DNA of 24,442 nucleotides. Source: an uncultured Atopobium sp. Lineage in GTDB: Bacteria > Actinomycetota > Coriobacteriia > Coriobacteriales > Atopobiaceae. Location of the stretch: contig CALKTD010000030.1 of assembly GCA_937997345.1 (NCBI GenBank), forward strand, positions 1 through 24,442, read 5' to 3'. Each line of letters starts with the position of its first letter. Position 1 is the stretch's first letter. Shown piece after piece: positions 8,296-15,390 of this stretch. Position numbers and translations under genes: made by a program. The notes below the pieces were generated by a model. The model was not told the DNA's origin and ran no database searches. It was given only the letters and a program-made list of their open reading frames with translations.

Positions 8296-8484
8296 ATGAT
8301 GTATTTATATCAATTTTTTGGGTATCTTCGTGACTTAAAAGAGGATGAATCAGGACAAGGAACTACAGAGTATGCAATTTTGGTCGGTGTACTTGTAGTT
8401 ATTGCAATTGTCGCAATTATTGCTTTTAAGGGTAAAGTTTCTGAACTTTGGGAAGCGATTACATCTGGAATTAATTCTCTATGA
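8296..8484 (+). CDS. flp: Flp-type pilin
   Basis: This is the major pilin candidate, 62 residues. A strong AGGAGAAAGGAA-type SD precedes ATG 8296 (ATG 8299 is equally readable). The 20-residue leader ends in DESG, followed by QGTTEYAILVG. Cleavage after Gly20 puts Glu at +5 and Tyr at +6, the hallmark of Flp pilins, and a hydrophobic helix follows. The mature product would be 42 residues. TadA, TadB and TadC would assemble it into adhesive, bundle-forming pili. The stop overlaps the next ATG (ATGA). Confidence 0.95.
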   Translation: MMYLYQFFGYLRDLKEDESGQGTTEYAILVGVLVVIAIVAIIAFKGKVSELWEAITSGINSL

Positions 8485-8945
8485 GTAAGAAAAGCACTGC
8501 TGCTTATTCTGTGTTTATTATTGCCACTGTATGTTTGCTAGTTGCTGCGTTTCTTTTCTTACCAAGAAAACAGACTAATTCATCAAATACAAACTCAGAT
8601 TACGCACAAACTCAGAAATTTAGGATAGAAAAAAGATCTGATGAACAGCCAGTCTCATATGAAGCTGCAAAAGATTTATTTGAGCAGAATTCAGTACAAA
8701 GAGATAGTAAAGAAACCATTCAAGACGAAGCACAAAGTGTTTTAGAGAGCTATCAACAAAGAGCTGATTGTGTACTTGTTTATTCCGGATATATGGATCT
8801 AGCTGGCAATGTATGGAGTTGTTTGGTTAATGGTGGAAATTGGTCGGAGCTTGTGACTATTTCTAATCAAGGAGAGATAAGGAGGGTCTCAACATGTCAT
8901 ATATCTACTCAAGATGTAAAGAATCTATTAGAAGTATCAAACTAG
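8481..8945 (+). CDS. Uncharacterised membrane-anchored protein in Tad operon
   Basis: I do not recognise a family for this 154-residue protein. It has a short basic N-terminus, one hydrophobic segment (about 10-27), a polar Ser/Asn/Gln linker and a predicted extracytoplasmic part. Cys97, Cys114 and Cys139 lie outside the membrane and Cys18 within it. It starts with an ATGA overlap with the flp stop, so its translation is tied to the pilin, and its end overlaps the next gene by 52 bases. By position it could be a minor pilus-assembly factor or pilin chaperone; that is inference from context alone. Confidence 0.7.
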   Translation: MSKKSTAAYSVFIIATVCLLVAAFLFLPRKQTNSSNTNSDYAQTQKFRIEKRSDEQPVSYEAAKDLFEQNSVQRDSKETIQDEAQSVLESYQQRADCVLVYSGYMDLAGNVWSCLVNGGNWSELVTISNQGEIRRVSTCHISTQDVKNLLEVSN

Positions 8946-9142
8946 GAGTTAAGGATACACAAGGGCAGGCAACGCTTGAATATGCTCTAGTTTTATTTTC
9001 GTGCTTGATTGTCATTACGACTCTTGGTGTGATTTATCACTTTGTGCAAAATGGAGCAGTTGTTCAACTGGCTACTCAAGCTGCTTCACATACTATGCAT
9101 GACTCTCTTTTAGATTTAGCCAAAGATGTTCTCTCATTTTAA
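8894..9142 (+). CDS. Small pilin-like protein with prepilin-type leader
   Basis: This 82-residue protein has ATG 8894 preceded by AGGAGGG at a 7-base spacing. The leader ends DTQG (Gly24) and is followed by QATLEYALVLFS. Cleavage after Gly24 places Glu at +5 and Tyr at +6, as in the Flp pilin. A long hydrophobic helix and an amphipathic tail follow. It could be a minor pilin or a TadE-like pseudopilin without the usual C-terminal domain. It overlaps the unknown gene upstream by 52 bases and the TadE-like gene downstream by 17. Confidence 0.85.
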   Translation: MSYIYSRCKESIRSIKLGVKDTQGQATLEYALVLFSCLIVITTLGVIYHFVQNGAVVQLATQAASHTMHDSLLDLAKDVLSF

Positions 9143-9602
9143 ACAGAATGCTGGTCAAGCGTCAGTAGAAGCCGCGCTGTTATTCCCAGTTATTCTGATG
9201 ATTATCGCATTACTTGTAGAGCCTGTTTGCATTCTCTACACAAAGACAGTTATGGATGGAGCCTGTGCAGAAGGATTAAGAGTAGCAACAACATCTTCTG
9301 ATACTGAATTAATAGAGACCTATATCAAGCGGAGGCTTAAGGCCATACCGGAGGTACCTCTATTCCATAAGGGCGGAGATGAGGATTGGAATATCTCTAT
9401 TGATAAAAAAGAAAAAGATGTCCTGATTGAAATTACGGGCCATGTGGCAGCAATGCCGCCAATAGGCTGGTGTTTATTCCTTGCAGGGCAGACGGATGAT
9501 CAAGGAATTGTTTTGAGATCTAGTTTATCTGCTAGCACGTATCCAGATTGGATTGAGGGTTCTTATGCAGATTGGATTGCCTTTTGGAAAGGACAAGCAT
9601 AA
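9126..9602 (+). CDS. tadE: TadE-like pseudopilin
   Basis: This is a 158-residue TadE-family protein. The leader is short (10 residues, ending NAG) and is followed by QASVEAALLFPVIL. Cleavage after Gly10 places Glu at +5. After one transmembrane helix there is an extracytoplasmic domain of about 120 residues. ATG 9126 has no convincing SD and lies inside the upstream gene, so translation probably depends on coupling. TadE pseudopilins are needed for pilus assembly without being the main fibre subunit. The next gene overlaps the last 38 bases. Confidence 0.87.
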   Translation: MFSHFKQNAGQASVEAALLFPVILMIIALLVEPVCILYTKTVMDGACAEGLRVATTSSDTELIETYIKRRLKAIPEVPLFHKGGDEDWNISIDKKEKDVLIEITGHVAAMPPIGWCLFLAGQTDDQGIVLRSSLSASTYPDWIEGSYADWIAFWKGQA

Positions 9603-11622
9603 GAAAATAAGGCTTGGACTTTCTCTGTTTATTGACGATACAGGCGGTATTACATCAGTTGCCTTTGCAAGCGCACTGCTGGTGTGTCTAGCGCTTGTAT
9701 TTGCGCTGGTATCAGTTGCATGGGTCTCATCGAGTGCATATAAAACTCAGTCAATAGCAGATGCTGCTTCTATGGCAGGAGAAAATGTCGTTGCTAAATA
9801 CACAACTATTGCGCAGGTAATTGATGCAAGCATCTTGAGCCTTGGATTGTCGGGTTTGCTGTGTGTTGGCGCTGGATTAGTTGCTTCGTGTGTACCAGGT
9901 TTAGCTTCAGCAGGCTCCAAATTGTGCGATGCGGGTTTTAAGACACTTGAAGCTCGAAAGAAATTTGCTACTTCAGCCTGTGAGGGTTTAGAAACAACTG
10001 AGAAAATGCTTCCAGTTTTTGCGGCAATGGCAGCAAGCTCTTGTATACAAAAGAACTCTACTGATACTGGAAATTTTATAGGATCAGCACTTTTATTTCC
10101 TGCTCAGTCGCAATCTGATTTTGGGCATTTAAATAGTGATGTTTCATCAGATAAATTAAAAGAGCAAAGCGAGCTATTACAGGAAATAGCAAGAAAAATT
10201 GAAGAGTTACAGAGTAAAGCAGAGTCATCTAAAAAGAGGGCGTGGGAGGCAGACTGCGGTGGAGGTTCGTATTCTATGCGTGAGAGAGCGGAGCACCTTG
10301 CTGGTCTTTCTGGGAATATCAATCCATCTATCCCGTCACCAACTTCTTGGACGTTCGGTATCGCTTTAAAGCGAGCAAGGGCATATTACAGAGCTCGATA
10401 TGATCAGGAGACTGTCAATGGAAGTACCGCAGAAGAATTACGTGATTCAGCTATACGAAAAGCTTTTTATAACTTTGCTTACCAGGAACTTTCTAAAGGA
10501 TTTTATAAAGAAACCGCTGATGGTGAGGTTGAAATGAATTTACCTCGATTGCCACATAACTTAGAAGAGACAAAGAAAACAAACCTGTATTTAAAACCTA
10601 TCTGGCCTTGTACTTATGAAAACGGCGAGAAAACCATTCATGCCCATATGTCCTGTCCAGGTGCAACTGGAGAAAATGCGGGATTTGCGTCGTTACAGGA
10701 TTTAGACTCTGGGGCGGTTCGTGAGTGTCAGCATTGTCATTTTACAAGTGATGATGTAGGAAGAGTGGCATCTGCCTCAACAAATATTGATAACGGGTTT
10801 GAGTATTACTGGAAGATCGTAGTTGAAGAGTCTGAAGCTTATGAATCATCACGCCAACAAATAAAAGATTTACAAAAGGAGTTATCTGAAGCTGCGGATA
10901 AATCAACAGATTTATTTCAAAAAGCACTTGATGCTTTGAAGGTTGCTAGACCCAGATTATGTCCACCTGGTGCTTGGGGATGTATTTCATTTGTGAGAAG
11001 AAGGGGTTCATCTCCAGAATTCCAAGGACGTTTGGGGACGCTTGAGCAATCGGTTTTTCTCCCAGAAGGATATGCAATATCTGGAGCAGTACTTGCCCCA
11101 GATAACTCATCCACAGATAACGTTCTTTCAAGCTTTTTTGACCAGGTTGAAAGGAAGGGAGGGTTTATCGGAAAGACTGTAGATAAAGTAATGAGCTTGT
11201 GGGAATCTCTTTTAATCTCATATGGGGATGGCGTAACTTCTTGGTCCTTTAAGCTATCAGAATTTCTTGATGGCATTGATGGAATAACAGGTGGTAGTGT
11301 CGGTTCCAAATTACAGAGAGCCTTAAAACAAATAGTTGTTGATGCTGGATTAGAGCCGAGCGATTTAAGACAAATGAAACCCGTTCTTGTTAATACAGAA
11401 AGAATTTTGAAACAAGCTGGCTTCGAGAAAGAATCAACGATTCGTGAGCTAGTTCAGAAAATACCCAATACATCAGACCCGATCGTTTTAGCTTGCTCAC
11501 TTGGTGCGTTTTCTCTCCAGTATTTGCCTGACAAAATAACAATTGCGAAATTAACCATTCCTGTTCTTGATATTGATATTCCTTTAGAAATTGATGTTAA
11601 GAAAGTGTTTGGTGGCACATGA
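9565..11622 (+). CDS. Large TadG-like pilus assembly protein with Cys/His cluster
   Basis: This is a 685-residue membrane-anchored protein. I prefer ATG 9565 (GAGGG 5 bases upstream) over TTG 9553. The N-terminus reads DDTGGITSVAFASALLV with a strong helix, then the pattern AWVSSSAYKTQSIADAASMAGE typical of TadG/Tad_N proteins. Unlike its neighbours it lacks Glu at +5, so cleavage by prepilin peptidase is doubtful. A second hydrophobic stretch lies near 80-100 and a probable coiled coil near 190-225. A Cys/His cluster (H359, H361, C364, C388, C391, H392) could bind metal or form disulfides. The rest matches nothing I know. It ends in an ATGA overlap with the next gene. Confidence 0.75.
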   Translation: MQIGLPFGKDKHKKIRLGLSLFIDDTGGITSVAFASALLVCLALVFALVSVAWVSSSAYKTQSIADAASMAGENVVAKYTTIAQVIDASILSLGLSGLLCVGAGLVASCVPGLASAGSKLCDAGFKTLEARKKFATSACEGLETTEKMLPVFAAMAASSCIQKNSTDTGNFIGSALLFPAQSQSDFGHLNSDVSSDKLKEQSELLQEIARKIEELQSKAESSKKRAWEADCGGGSYSMRERAEHLAGLSGNINPSIPSPTSWTFGIALKRARAYYRARYDQETVNGSTAEELRDSAIRKAFYNFAYQELSKGFYKETADGEVEMNLPRLPHNLEETKKTNLYLKPIWPCTYENGEKTIHAHMSCPGATGENAGFASLQDLDSGAVRECQHCHFTSDDVGRVASASTNIDNGFEYYWKIVVEESEAYESSRQQIKDLQKELSEAADKSTDLFQKALDALKVARPRLCPPGAWGCISFVRRRGSSPEFQGRLGTLEQSVFLPEGYAISGAVLAPDNSSTDNVLSSFFDQVERKGGFIGKTVDKVMSLWESLLISYGDGVTSWSFKLSEFLDGIDGITGGSVGSKLQRALKQIVVDAGLEPSDLRQMKPVLVNTERILKQAGFEKESTIRELVQKIPNTSDPIVLACSLGAFSLQYLPDKITIAKLTIPVLDIDIPLEIDVKKVFGGT

Positions 11623-12077
11623 GAAAAATGAAGTTTCTTTGTTGTCAAAAAGGTCAGATGTTTGTTGAGACTGCATTGATTCTTCCAGTTGTATTAGTGG
11701 TTGCTCTAATTGCAATCAATCTATTTAAGTTTGCAGATATGTGCTCAAAGTTTGATCGAGTTGCAGCGGATCAAATTATTGCCCATGGAGTTTCTTCTAG
11801 TCACTCTGCAAATGAAGATGCTCCAGAAAACCTAGCTCAAAGAATAAGAGCTGCTCTTAATTGCGATGACAATTGCGACATCGTTGTCTCATTGGAGGGA
11901 GAAAGTGAGGTGATTGGGAATATGGTCTCTGTTTTTCCTAAATACCAAGTAACTCTTAAGTACAAACCTTGGCCACATACCCTGCGTCTCCCTTTAGTGT
12001 CATTAGAGTCTCCTCTATGCCTTACCCATACAACCTCAATTGTTGTGAGTCCTTATAAGTCGGGAGTTGTGATTTGA
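11619..12077 (+). CDS. Second TadE-like pseudopilin
   Basis: This 152-residue protein has a short basic leader (residues 1-12, ending QKG) followed by QMFVETALILPVVLV. Gly12 with Glu at +5 gives a standard prepilin site, and the ETALILP pattern is typical of TadE/TadF proteins. A single helix is followed by an extracytoplasmic domain of about 110 residues with a CDDNC motif. Start and stop are both in overlaps (ATGA with the upstream gene, TTGA with the DUF192 gene). It would correspond to TadF in loci that carry two TadE-like genes. Confidence 0.85.
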   Translation: MRKMKFLCCQKGQMFVETALILPVVLVVALIAINLFKFADMCSKFDRVAADQIIAHGVSSSHSANEDAPENLAQRIRAALNCDDNCDIVVSLEGESEVIGNMVSVFPKYQVTLKYKPWPHTLRLPLVSLESPLCLTHTTSIVVSPYKSGVVI

Positions 12078-12595
12078 AAATGAACGTACAAGTTTCGATA
12101 GAAGAAGTCCCTAATTCTGAACAGATTTTTGAATTGTTACAAGGAGGCTTCGAAAAGTTTGTCGGTCTTTTGGGTACCGAGATAACAGCTCCTCCAGTAT
12201 TACTTCTGAGGTGCTCTTCAGTTCATACTTTTGGAATGACGTATCCGATTGATATCGCATTTGTAGACGATCACGGAGAAATTTTAAAAACTCGGAGGCG
12301 AGTACAGCCTAAACAAATTCATAGCTGCGCGGGTGCCTATTGCACATTTGAAAGACCATCAGTTAATGATTTCCCATGGTTTGAAGTGGGACAGAAAGTA
12401 CTAATTCAAGAAATAAGTACCAAGGAAAGCAATGTTGAAAGAAGGAGTCGCTATGGCTATAGAAAACTACTCCGTCAAAATTTGCCCCAGATGCGGAGAA
12501 AAGTTATTTCAGGACATGAGAATTTGTTACGGGTGCCTTCTAGACTTCAGCGGCCCAAGCTCGCTTGTATGCAATCTCGAAACATCAAGAAATAA
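12074..12595 (+). CDS. DUF192 domain protein at the end of the Tad operon
   Basis: This 173-residue protein carries the DUF192 signature: HTFGMTYPIDIAFVD (51-65), then LKTRRRVQP and the terminal CTFERP. The biochemical role of the family is not established. TTG 12074 overlaps the upstream stop and has GGGAG at a good spacing; ATG 12080 is the alternative. The domain ends near residue 118. The remaining tail (127-173) is read from DNA that also encodes the zinc-ribbon protein in another frame, is rich in Arg/Lys and Gln, and looks like an accidental read-through. Position suggests a link to pilus function, but this is inference. Confidence 0.82.
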   Translation: MKMNVQVSIEEVPNSEQIFELLQGGFEKFVGLLGTEITAPPVLLLRCSSVHTFGMTYPIDIAFVDDHGEILKTRRRVQPKQIHSCAGAYCTFERPSVNDFPWFEVGQKVLIQEISTKESNVERRSRYGYRKLLRQNLPQMRRKVISGHENLLRVPSRLQRPKLACMQSRNIKK

Positions 12596-12725
12596 AAGAA
12601 TTGCTAGCCTTCCTTTTATAGAAAATGATGAGTATTTGCTTTCTGAGGAAGTAGGAGAGGAGTGGGATAAAGGCCTGCCACCTGCTTTGTTTGAACTGGA
12701 TAACTCATATTCACCAGCAGATTAA
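12453..12725 (+). CDS. Small zinc-ribbon protein
   Basis: This is a 90-residue cytoplasmic protein. ATG 12453 is preferred over ATG 12432 because AAGGAG lies just before it. Residues 11-28 carry CPRCG, ten residues between the inner cysteines, then CYGC: a C-x2-C...C-x2-C zinc ribbon of the kind used as a protein- or nucleic-acid-binding adaptor. The rest is acidic and lacks clear domains. It overlaps the DUF192 gene by 143 bases in a different frame. It is the last gene of the Tad cluster before a 55-base gap. Confidence 0.78.
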   Translation: MAIENYSVKICPRCGEKLFQDMRICYGCLLDFSGPSSLVCNLETSRNKRIASLPFIENDEYLLSEEVGEEWDKGLPPALFELDNSYSPAD

Positions 12726-12780
12726 ACAGTACGTGGTATCCTTTTAAGAAGAGTTGCGAAAGTAACATAAAGGAGTTTCC

Positions 12781-14763
12781 ATGTATAAAGTCTCGCTTCG
12801 CTCTTCTAAAAAGAGCCAGTTTGTAAGGATTGCGCTTTGCGTAATGCTTTTGGCTGTTGCGTTTCTAATTGCACCAGCAAAAGCATTTGCCCGCGACCTT
12901 TCAATAGATACGGTAAATATCGATGCAACGGTTCAAAAGGACGGAACGTTGCACGTTGTAGAAACTCGTACATTCTATTTCAAGGGAAGTTTTCACGGTG
13001 TTTATTGGAATCTTCCCGTTGGAAAGAATAAATACAATGGGCAGAACGTTGAAGTGAACATTACTTCAGTTACCGTTCAGGATAAGCAAGGAACGCGTCA
13101 GCTTTACAGCAAAGACTCAAATGGAAATAGTGCCAGCTCAGATGAGTATTATGTTCCCACTCTATCAAGCAATATGTTGAATTTAAAGATTTATTCAGCA
13201 CATGATGATGAGTATGCACATATAACCATTGAGTATGACATTACTAATGTTGTAACAAACTGGTCTGACACTGCAGAGTTGTACTGGAAGTTTGTGTCTG
13301 ATGGCTGGGATTCAGAGTCTCGTAATGTAACGGCTACTATTCATCTTCCTGTTCCTTCAGGACAGTCAATAGTTGCTGGTGATACTGTTCGCGCCTGGGG
13401 ACATGGTCCGCTGGACGCAAATGTAGAAATCACTAACAATGCTGTTGTCTATAAGGTTCCTGGTGTAGGAACAGATGAGTTTGCAGAAGCTCGTATTACG
13501 TTCCCAACCGATTGGGTTTCTGGATTAGCTCCCATTCAGCAGAATAAACTGAGCAGCATTCTGTCTGAGGAACAAGCGTGGGCTGACGAGGCAAATCACA
13601 AGCGTGAGGTTGCAAAAACTCAGGTGGCCCTTATTCTTTATGCGCCATTAGTATTTGCAGCTATCACTGTCGTAGCAGCTATTCTGTTACGAATTAAATA
13701 CAAAAAGGTCATGGCTCCTCAGTTCAATGACCTTTACTACAGAGATGTTCCATCTAATGATCACCCAGCAGTCCTTTCCATGCTTTATAACAGTGAGGAA
13801 ATTAAGGGAGACGCTCTGACAGCAACCCTTATGCACCTTTCTGACGCAAAGTACATTAGCTTGAACAAGGCGGTTAATACAAACTTCCTTGGTATGGAGA
13901 AGTCTGATTATTGTCTTACAAAGGTTCAAGACCTTGCAGAAGGTCAGCCATCCTTCTACTCAGGCAGTTCTCTGTCAAATAAGATTGATAGCATGGCAAT
14001 GAGGCTAATCTTTGATAAGGCCGGAGAATCTGGAGCGGTAAATACTACTGTTACCATGAAACAAATTGGTAAATACGCCTCATCACATCCAGAAGATTTT
14101 AATAAGGCATATGAGTCCTGGGAGAGTCCTATCAAACTTAGCTATGCCGCTAAGTTTGGAACAAATAAGATTTCATTCCATGGAAAAGGAATTCTTGGCG
14201 CTCTGATTGCTGTTGATGTTCTTGTTTTAGTTGCTGCATTTTTCATGGGTGTTATGGCAGATGTTTCATTTGGCAATCTATTACTACATTTGTTCATTCT
14301 TTTCGTTGCCGGTCTTTTTGCGGTTATAAACATTGGCTCGTTCGATCTGATGAACAGAGAAGGCGTCGAGACTCTTGCTAAGACTCGTGCGCTAAGAAAG
14401 TGGCTTACTGAGTTTACCAACCTGCACGAAGCAATTCCTACTGACGTCATTCTCTGGAATAGGCTTCTGGTTATGGCGGTTGCGCTTGGTGTTGCGGATA
14501 AGGTTATCAATCAGCTGAAAGTTGCAATGCCAGAGTTGCTCAAAGATCCTCAGTTTATGCCTGTTTATAGCTGGTATTACTATGGAAATGGTATGCGTTC
14601 TAACGCGATTGACAGTGTAACCAAGAGCGTTACAGCTGCTCATTCTGTCTCTACGGCAGCGCTCGCTTCTTCTAACTCAAGTTCTGGCGGCGGTTTTGGT
14701 GGCGGCTTCTCCGGCGGAGGAGGAGGCGGCTTCGGCGGCGGAGGCGGCGGTGGCGGTTTCTAA
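12781..14763 (+). CDS. DUF2207 family membrane protein with glycine-rich tail
   Basis: This 660-residue protein is preceded by AAAGGAG, 6 bases before ATG. It has a signal peptide (residues 1 to about 37, ending KAFA) and a DUF2207 extracytoplasmic domain (HGVYWNLPVG and beta-rich sequence to about 270). Membrane segments lie near 282-304, 470-490 and 498-517, with cytoplasmic sequence between them. The last 25 residues are almost entirely Gly with Phe and Ser, as often seen at the end of this family. The function of DUF2207 proteins is unknown. Base composition returns towards that of the flanking chromosome here, so I treat it as separate from the Tad operon. A terminator follows. Confidence 0.9.
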   Translation: MYKVSLRSSKKSQFVRIALCVMLLAVAFLIAPAKAFARDLSIDTVNIDATVQKDGTLHVVETRTFYFKGSFHGVYWNLPVGKNKYNGQNVEVNITSVTVQDKQGTRQLYSKDSNGNSASSDEYYVPTLSSNMLNLKIYSAHDDEYAHITIEYDITNVVTNWSDTAELYWKFVSDGWDSESRNVTATIHLPVPSGQSIVAGDTVRAWGHGPLDANVEITNNAVVYKVPGVGTDEFAEARITFPTDWVSGLAPIQQNKLSSILSEEQAWADEANHKREVAKTQVALILYAPLVFAAITVVAAILLRIKYKKVMAPQFNDLYYRDVPSNDHPAVLSMLYNSEEIKGDALTATLMHLSDAKYISLNKAVNTNFLGMEKSDYCLTKVQDLAEGQPSFYSGSSLSNKIDSMAMRLIFDKAGESGAVNTTVTMKQIGKYASSHPEDFNKAYESWESPIKLSYAAKFGTNKISFHGKGILGALIAVDVLVLVAAFFMGVMADVSFGNLLLHLFILFVAGLFAVINIGSFDLMNREGVETLAKTRALRKWLTEFTNLHEAIPTDVILWNRLLVMAVALGVADKVINQLKVAMPELLKDPQFMPVYSWYYYGNGMRSNAIDSVTKSVTAAHSVSTAALASSNSSSGGGFGGGFSGGGGGGFGGGGGGGGF

Positions 14764-14813
14764 CGCCATAAACGCTTCAATAAACACTGCAAGAAGCAAC
14801 GTTTAAAGGTCTT

Positions 14814-14851
14814 AATTCTCCCCGTGGACTAACCGGGGAGAATTTCTTTTT
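14814..14851 (+). terminator. Intrinsic terminator after DUF2207 gene
   Basis: An 11-pair perfect stem (14814-14824 with 14834-14844), a 9-base loop and a T-rich tail (14845-14851) form a standard terminator. Confidence 0.92.
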
Positions 14852-14854
14852 AGA

Positions 14855-14877
14855 AAATATGCGATTTTGGCATATTT
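14855..14877. promoter_or_regulatory. Inverted repeat, candidate operator of the XRE gene
   Basis: AAATATGC (14855-14862) and GCATATTT (14870-14877) form a perfect 8-base inverted repeat with a 7-base spacer, 25 bases before the XRE start. Half-sites about 15 bases apart centre to centre would suit a small dimeric helix-turn-helix protein, perhaps the product of the downstream gene. A weak TTGGCA -35-like element overlaps the right half. Confidence 0.45.
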
Positions 14878-14902
14878 GAGTTGATAGTTTTACGCTGCAC
14901 TT

Positions 14903-15130
14903 ATGGAGCAGATATCTAACAGATTAGTGGGCCAGTGCCTTCGCGATTTGCGAAAAAAGCAACGTCTTACTCAAGAGGCGGTTGCTGAGCACCTTGCTGG
15001 AGATCAAGCATTCATATCAAAGGTTGAATCAGGTGAGCGTGGCGTTAAGCTCGGAGAAGTTTTTTCTTTTGCCGATGCCTTAGGTATTGATGCTTTTGAG
15101 CTCATCGAAGCGTTGCGTACGTATCGATAG
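14903..15130 (+). CDS. Small XRE/Cro-type DNA-binding protein
   Basis: This 75-residue protein is a single helix-turn-helix domain: LRDLRKKQRLTQEAVAEHL (helices 1-2), then DQAFISKVESGERGV (recognition helix region), and the C-terminal helices. It has no partner domain and no adjacent toxin gene, so it looks like a stand-alone regulator and not an antitoxin. There is no SD before ATG 14903 (GCTGCACTT precedes it), which suggests a leaderless or weakly translated mRNA. The inverted repeat upstream may be an autoregulatory site. Confidence 0.88.
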   Translation: MEQISNRLVGQCLRDLRKKQRLTQEAVAEHLAGDQAFISKVESGERGVKLGEVFSFADALGIDAFELIEALRTYR

Positions 15131-15176
15131 CTTAAGATAGTTTTAGATTACTTTTATAGATAAAGAAACCCTATGT

Positions 15177-15206
15177 AGGTCGTGCTTCTTAAAAGAGGCA
15201 CGACCT
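15177..15206 (+). terminator. Hairpin after the XRE gene, probable weak terminator
   Basis: AGGTCGTGC (15177-15185) pairs perfectly with GCACGACCT (15198-15206) across a 12-base loop. The following tail (TTGCCGTTT) is poor in T, so termination may be weak or factor-assisted. Confidence 0.55.
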
Positions 15207-15229
15207 TTGCCGTTTACTACTTGTTTCAT

Positions 15230-15280
15230 CTACATCAAAAAAATAAAAGAAAACGGCTCAGAGATTTTCTCTCTGAGCCG
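15230..15280 (-). terminator. Intrinsic terminator of the tRNA-Phe transcript
   Basis: An 11-pair perfect stem (15254-15264 with 15270-15280, 5-base loop) is followed, on the minus strand, by a long T-rich stretch (15253 down to about 15236). It lies 10 bases beyond the tRNA 3' end. Confidence 0.9.
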
Positions 15281-15290
15281 ATTCAAGTCG

Positions 15291-15366
15291 TGGTGGCGGG
15301 GAAGGGAATCGAACCCCTGACACGGGGATTTTCAGTCCCCTGCTCTACCAACTGAGCTACCCAGCC
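15291..15366 (-). tRNA. tRNA-Phe (anticodon GAA)
   Basis: These 76 bases, with the 3' CCA encoded, fold as a cloverleaf on the minus strand. The anticodon loop is CTGAAAA on a five-pair stem (GGGGA/TCCCC). The D-arm is GCTC/GAGC with the GG of the loop, and the T-arm has TTCGATT. The acceptor stem is GGCTGGG against CCCCGCC, which leaves a U-C mismatch at position 4:69; the other six pairs are Watson-Crick. The transcript is a single gene flanked by its own promoter and terminator. Confidence 0.96.
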
Positions 15367-15390
15367 ATTGGTGCTTCGAAAAGCTTATTT

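Noticed and set aside
14685..14760. GGC-rich repeat at the end of the DUF2207 gene
   Set aside because: It encodes the Gly-rich C-terminus common in this family.
14903..15130. Toxin-antitoxin pair with the XRE gene as antitoxin
   Set aside because: No toxin-like partner lies on either side; the neighbours are a terminator, tRNA-Phe and a convergent orphan gene.
15291..15366. tRNA-Phe as an integration site with a mobile element
   Set aside because: No integrase or duplicated tRNA 3' end was seen within the window.
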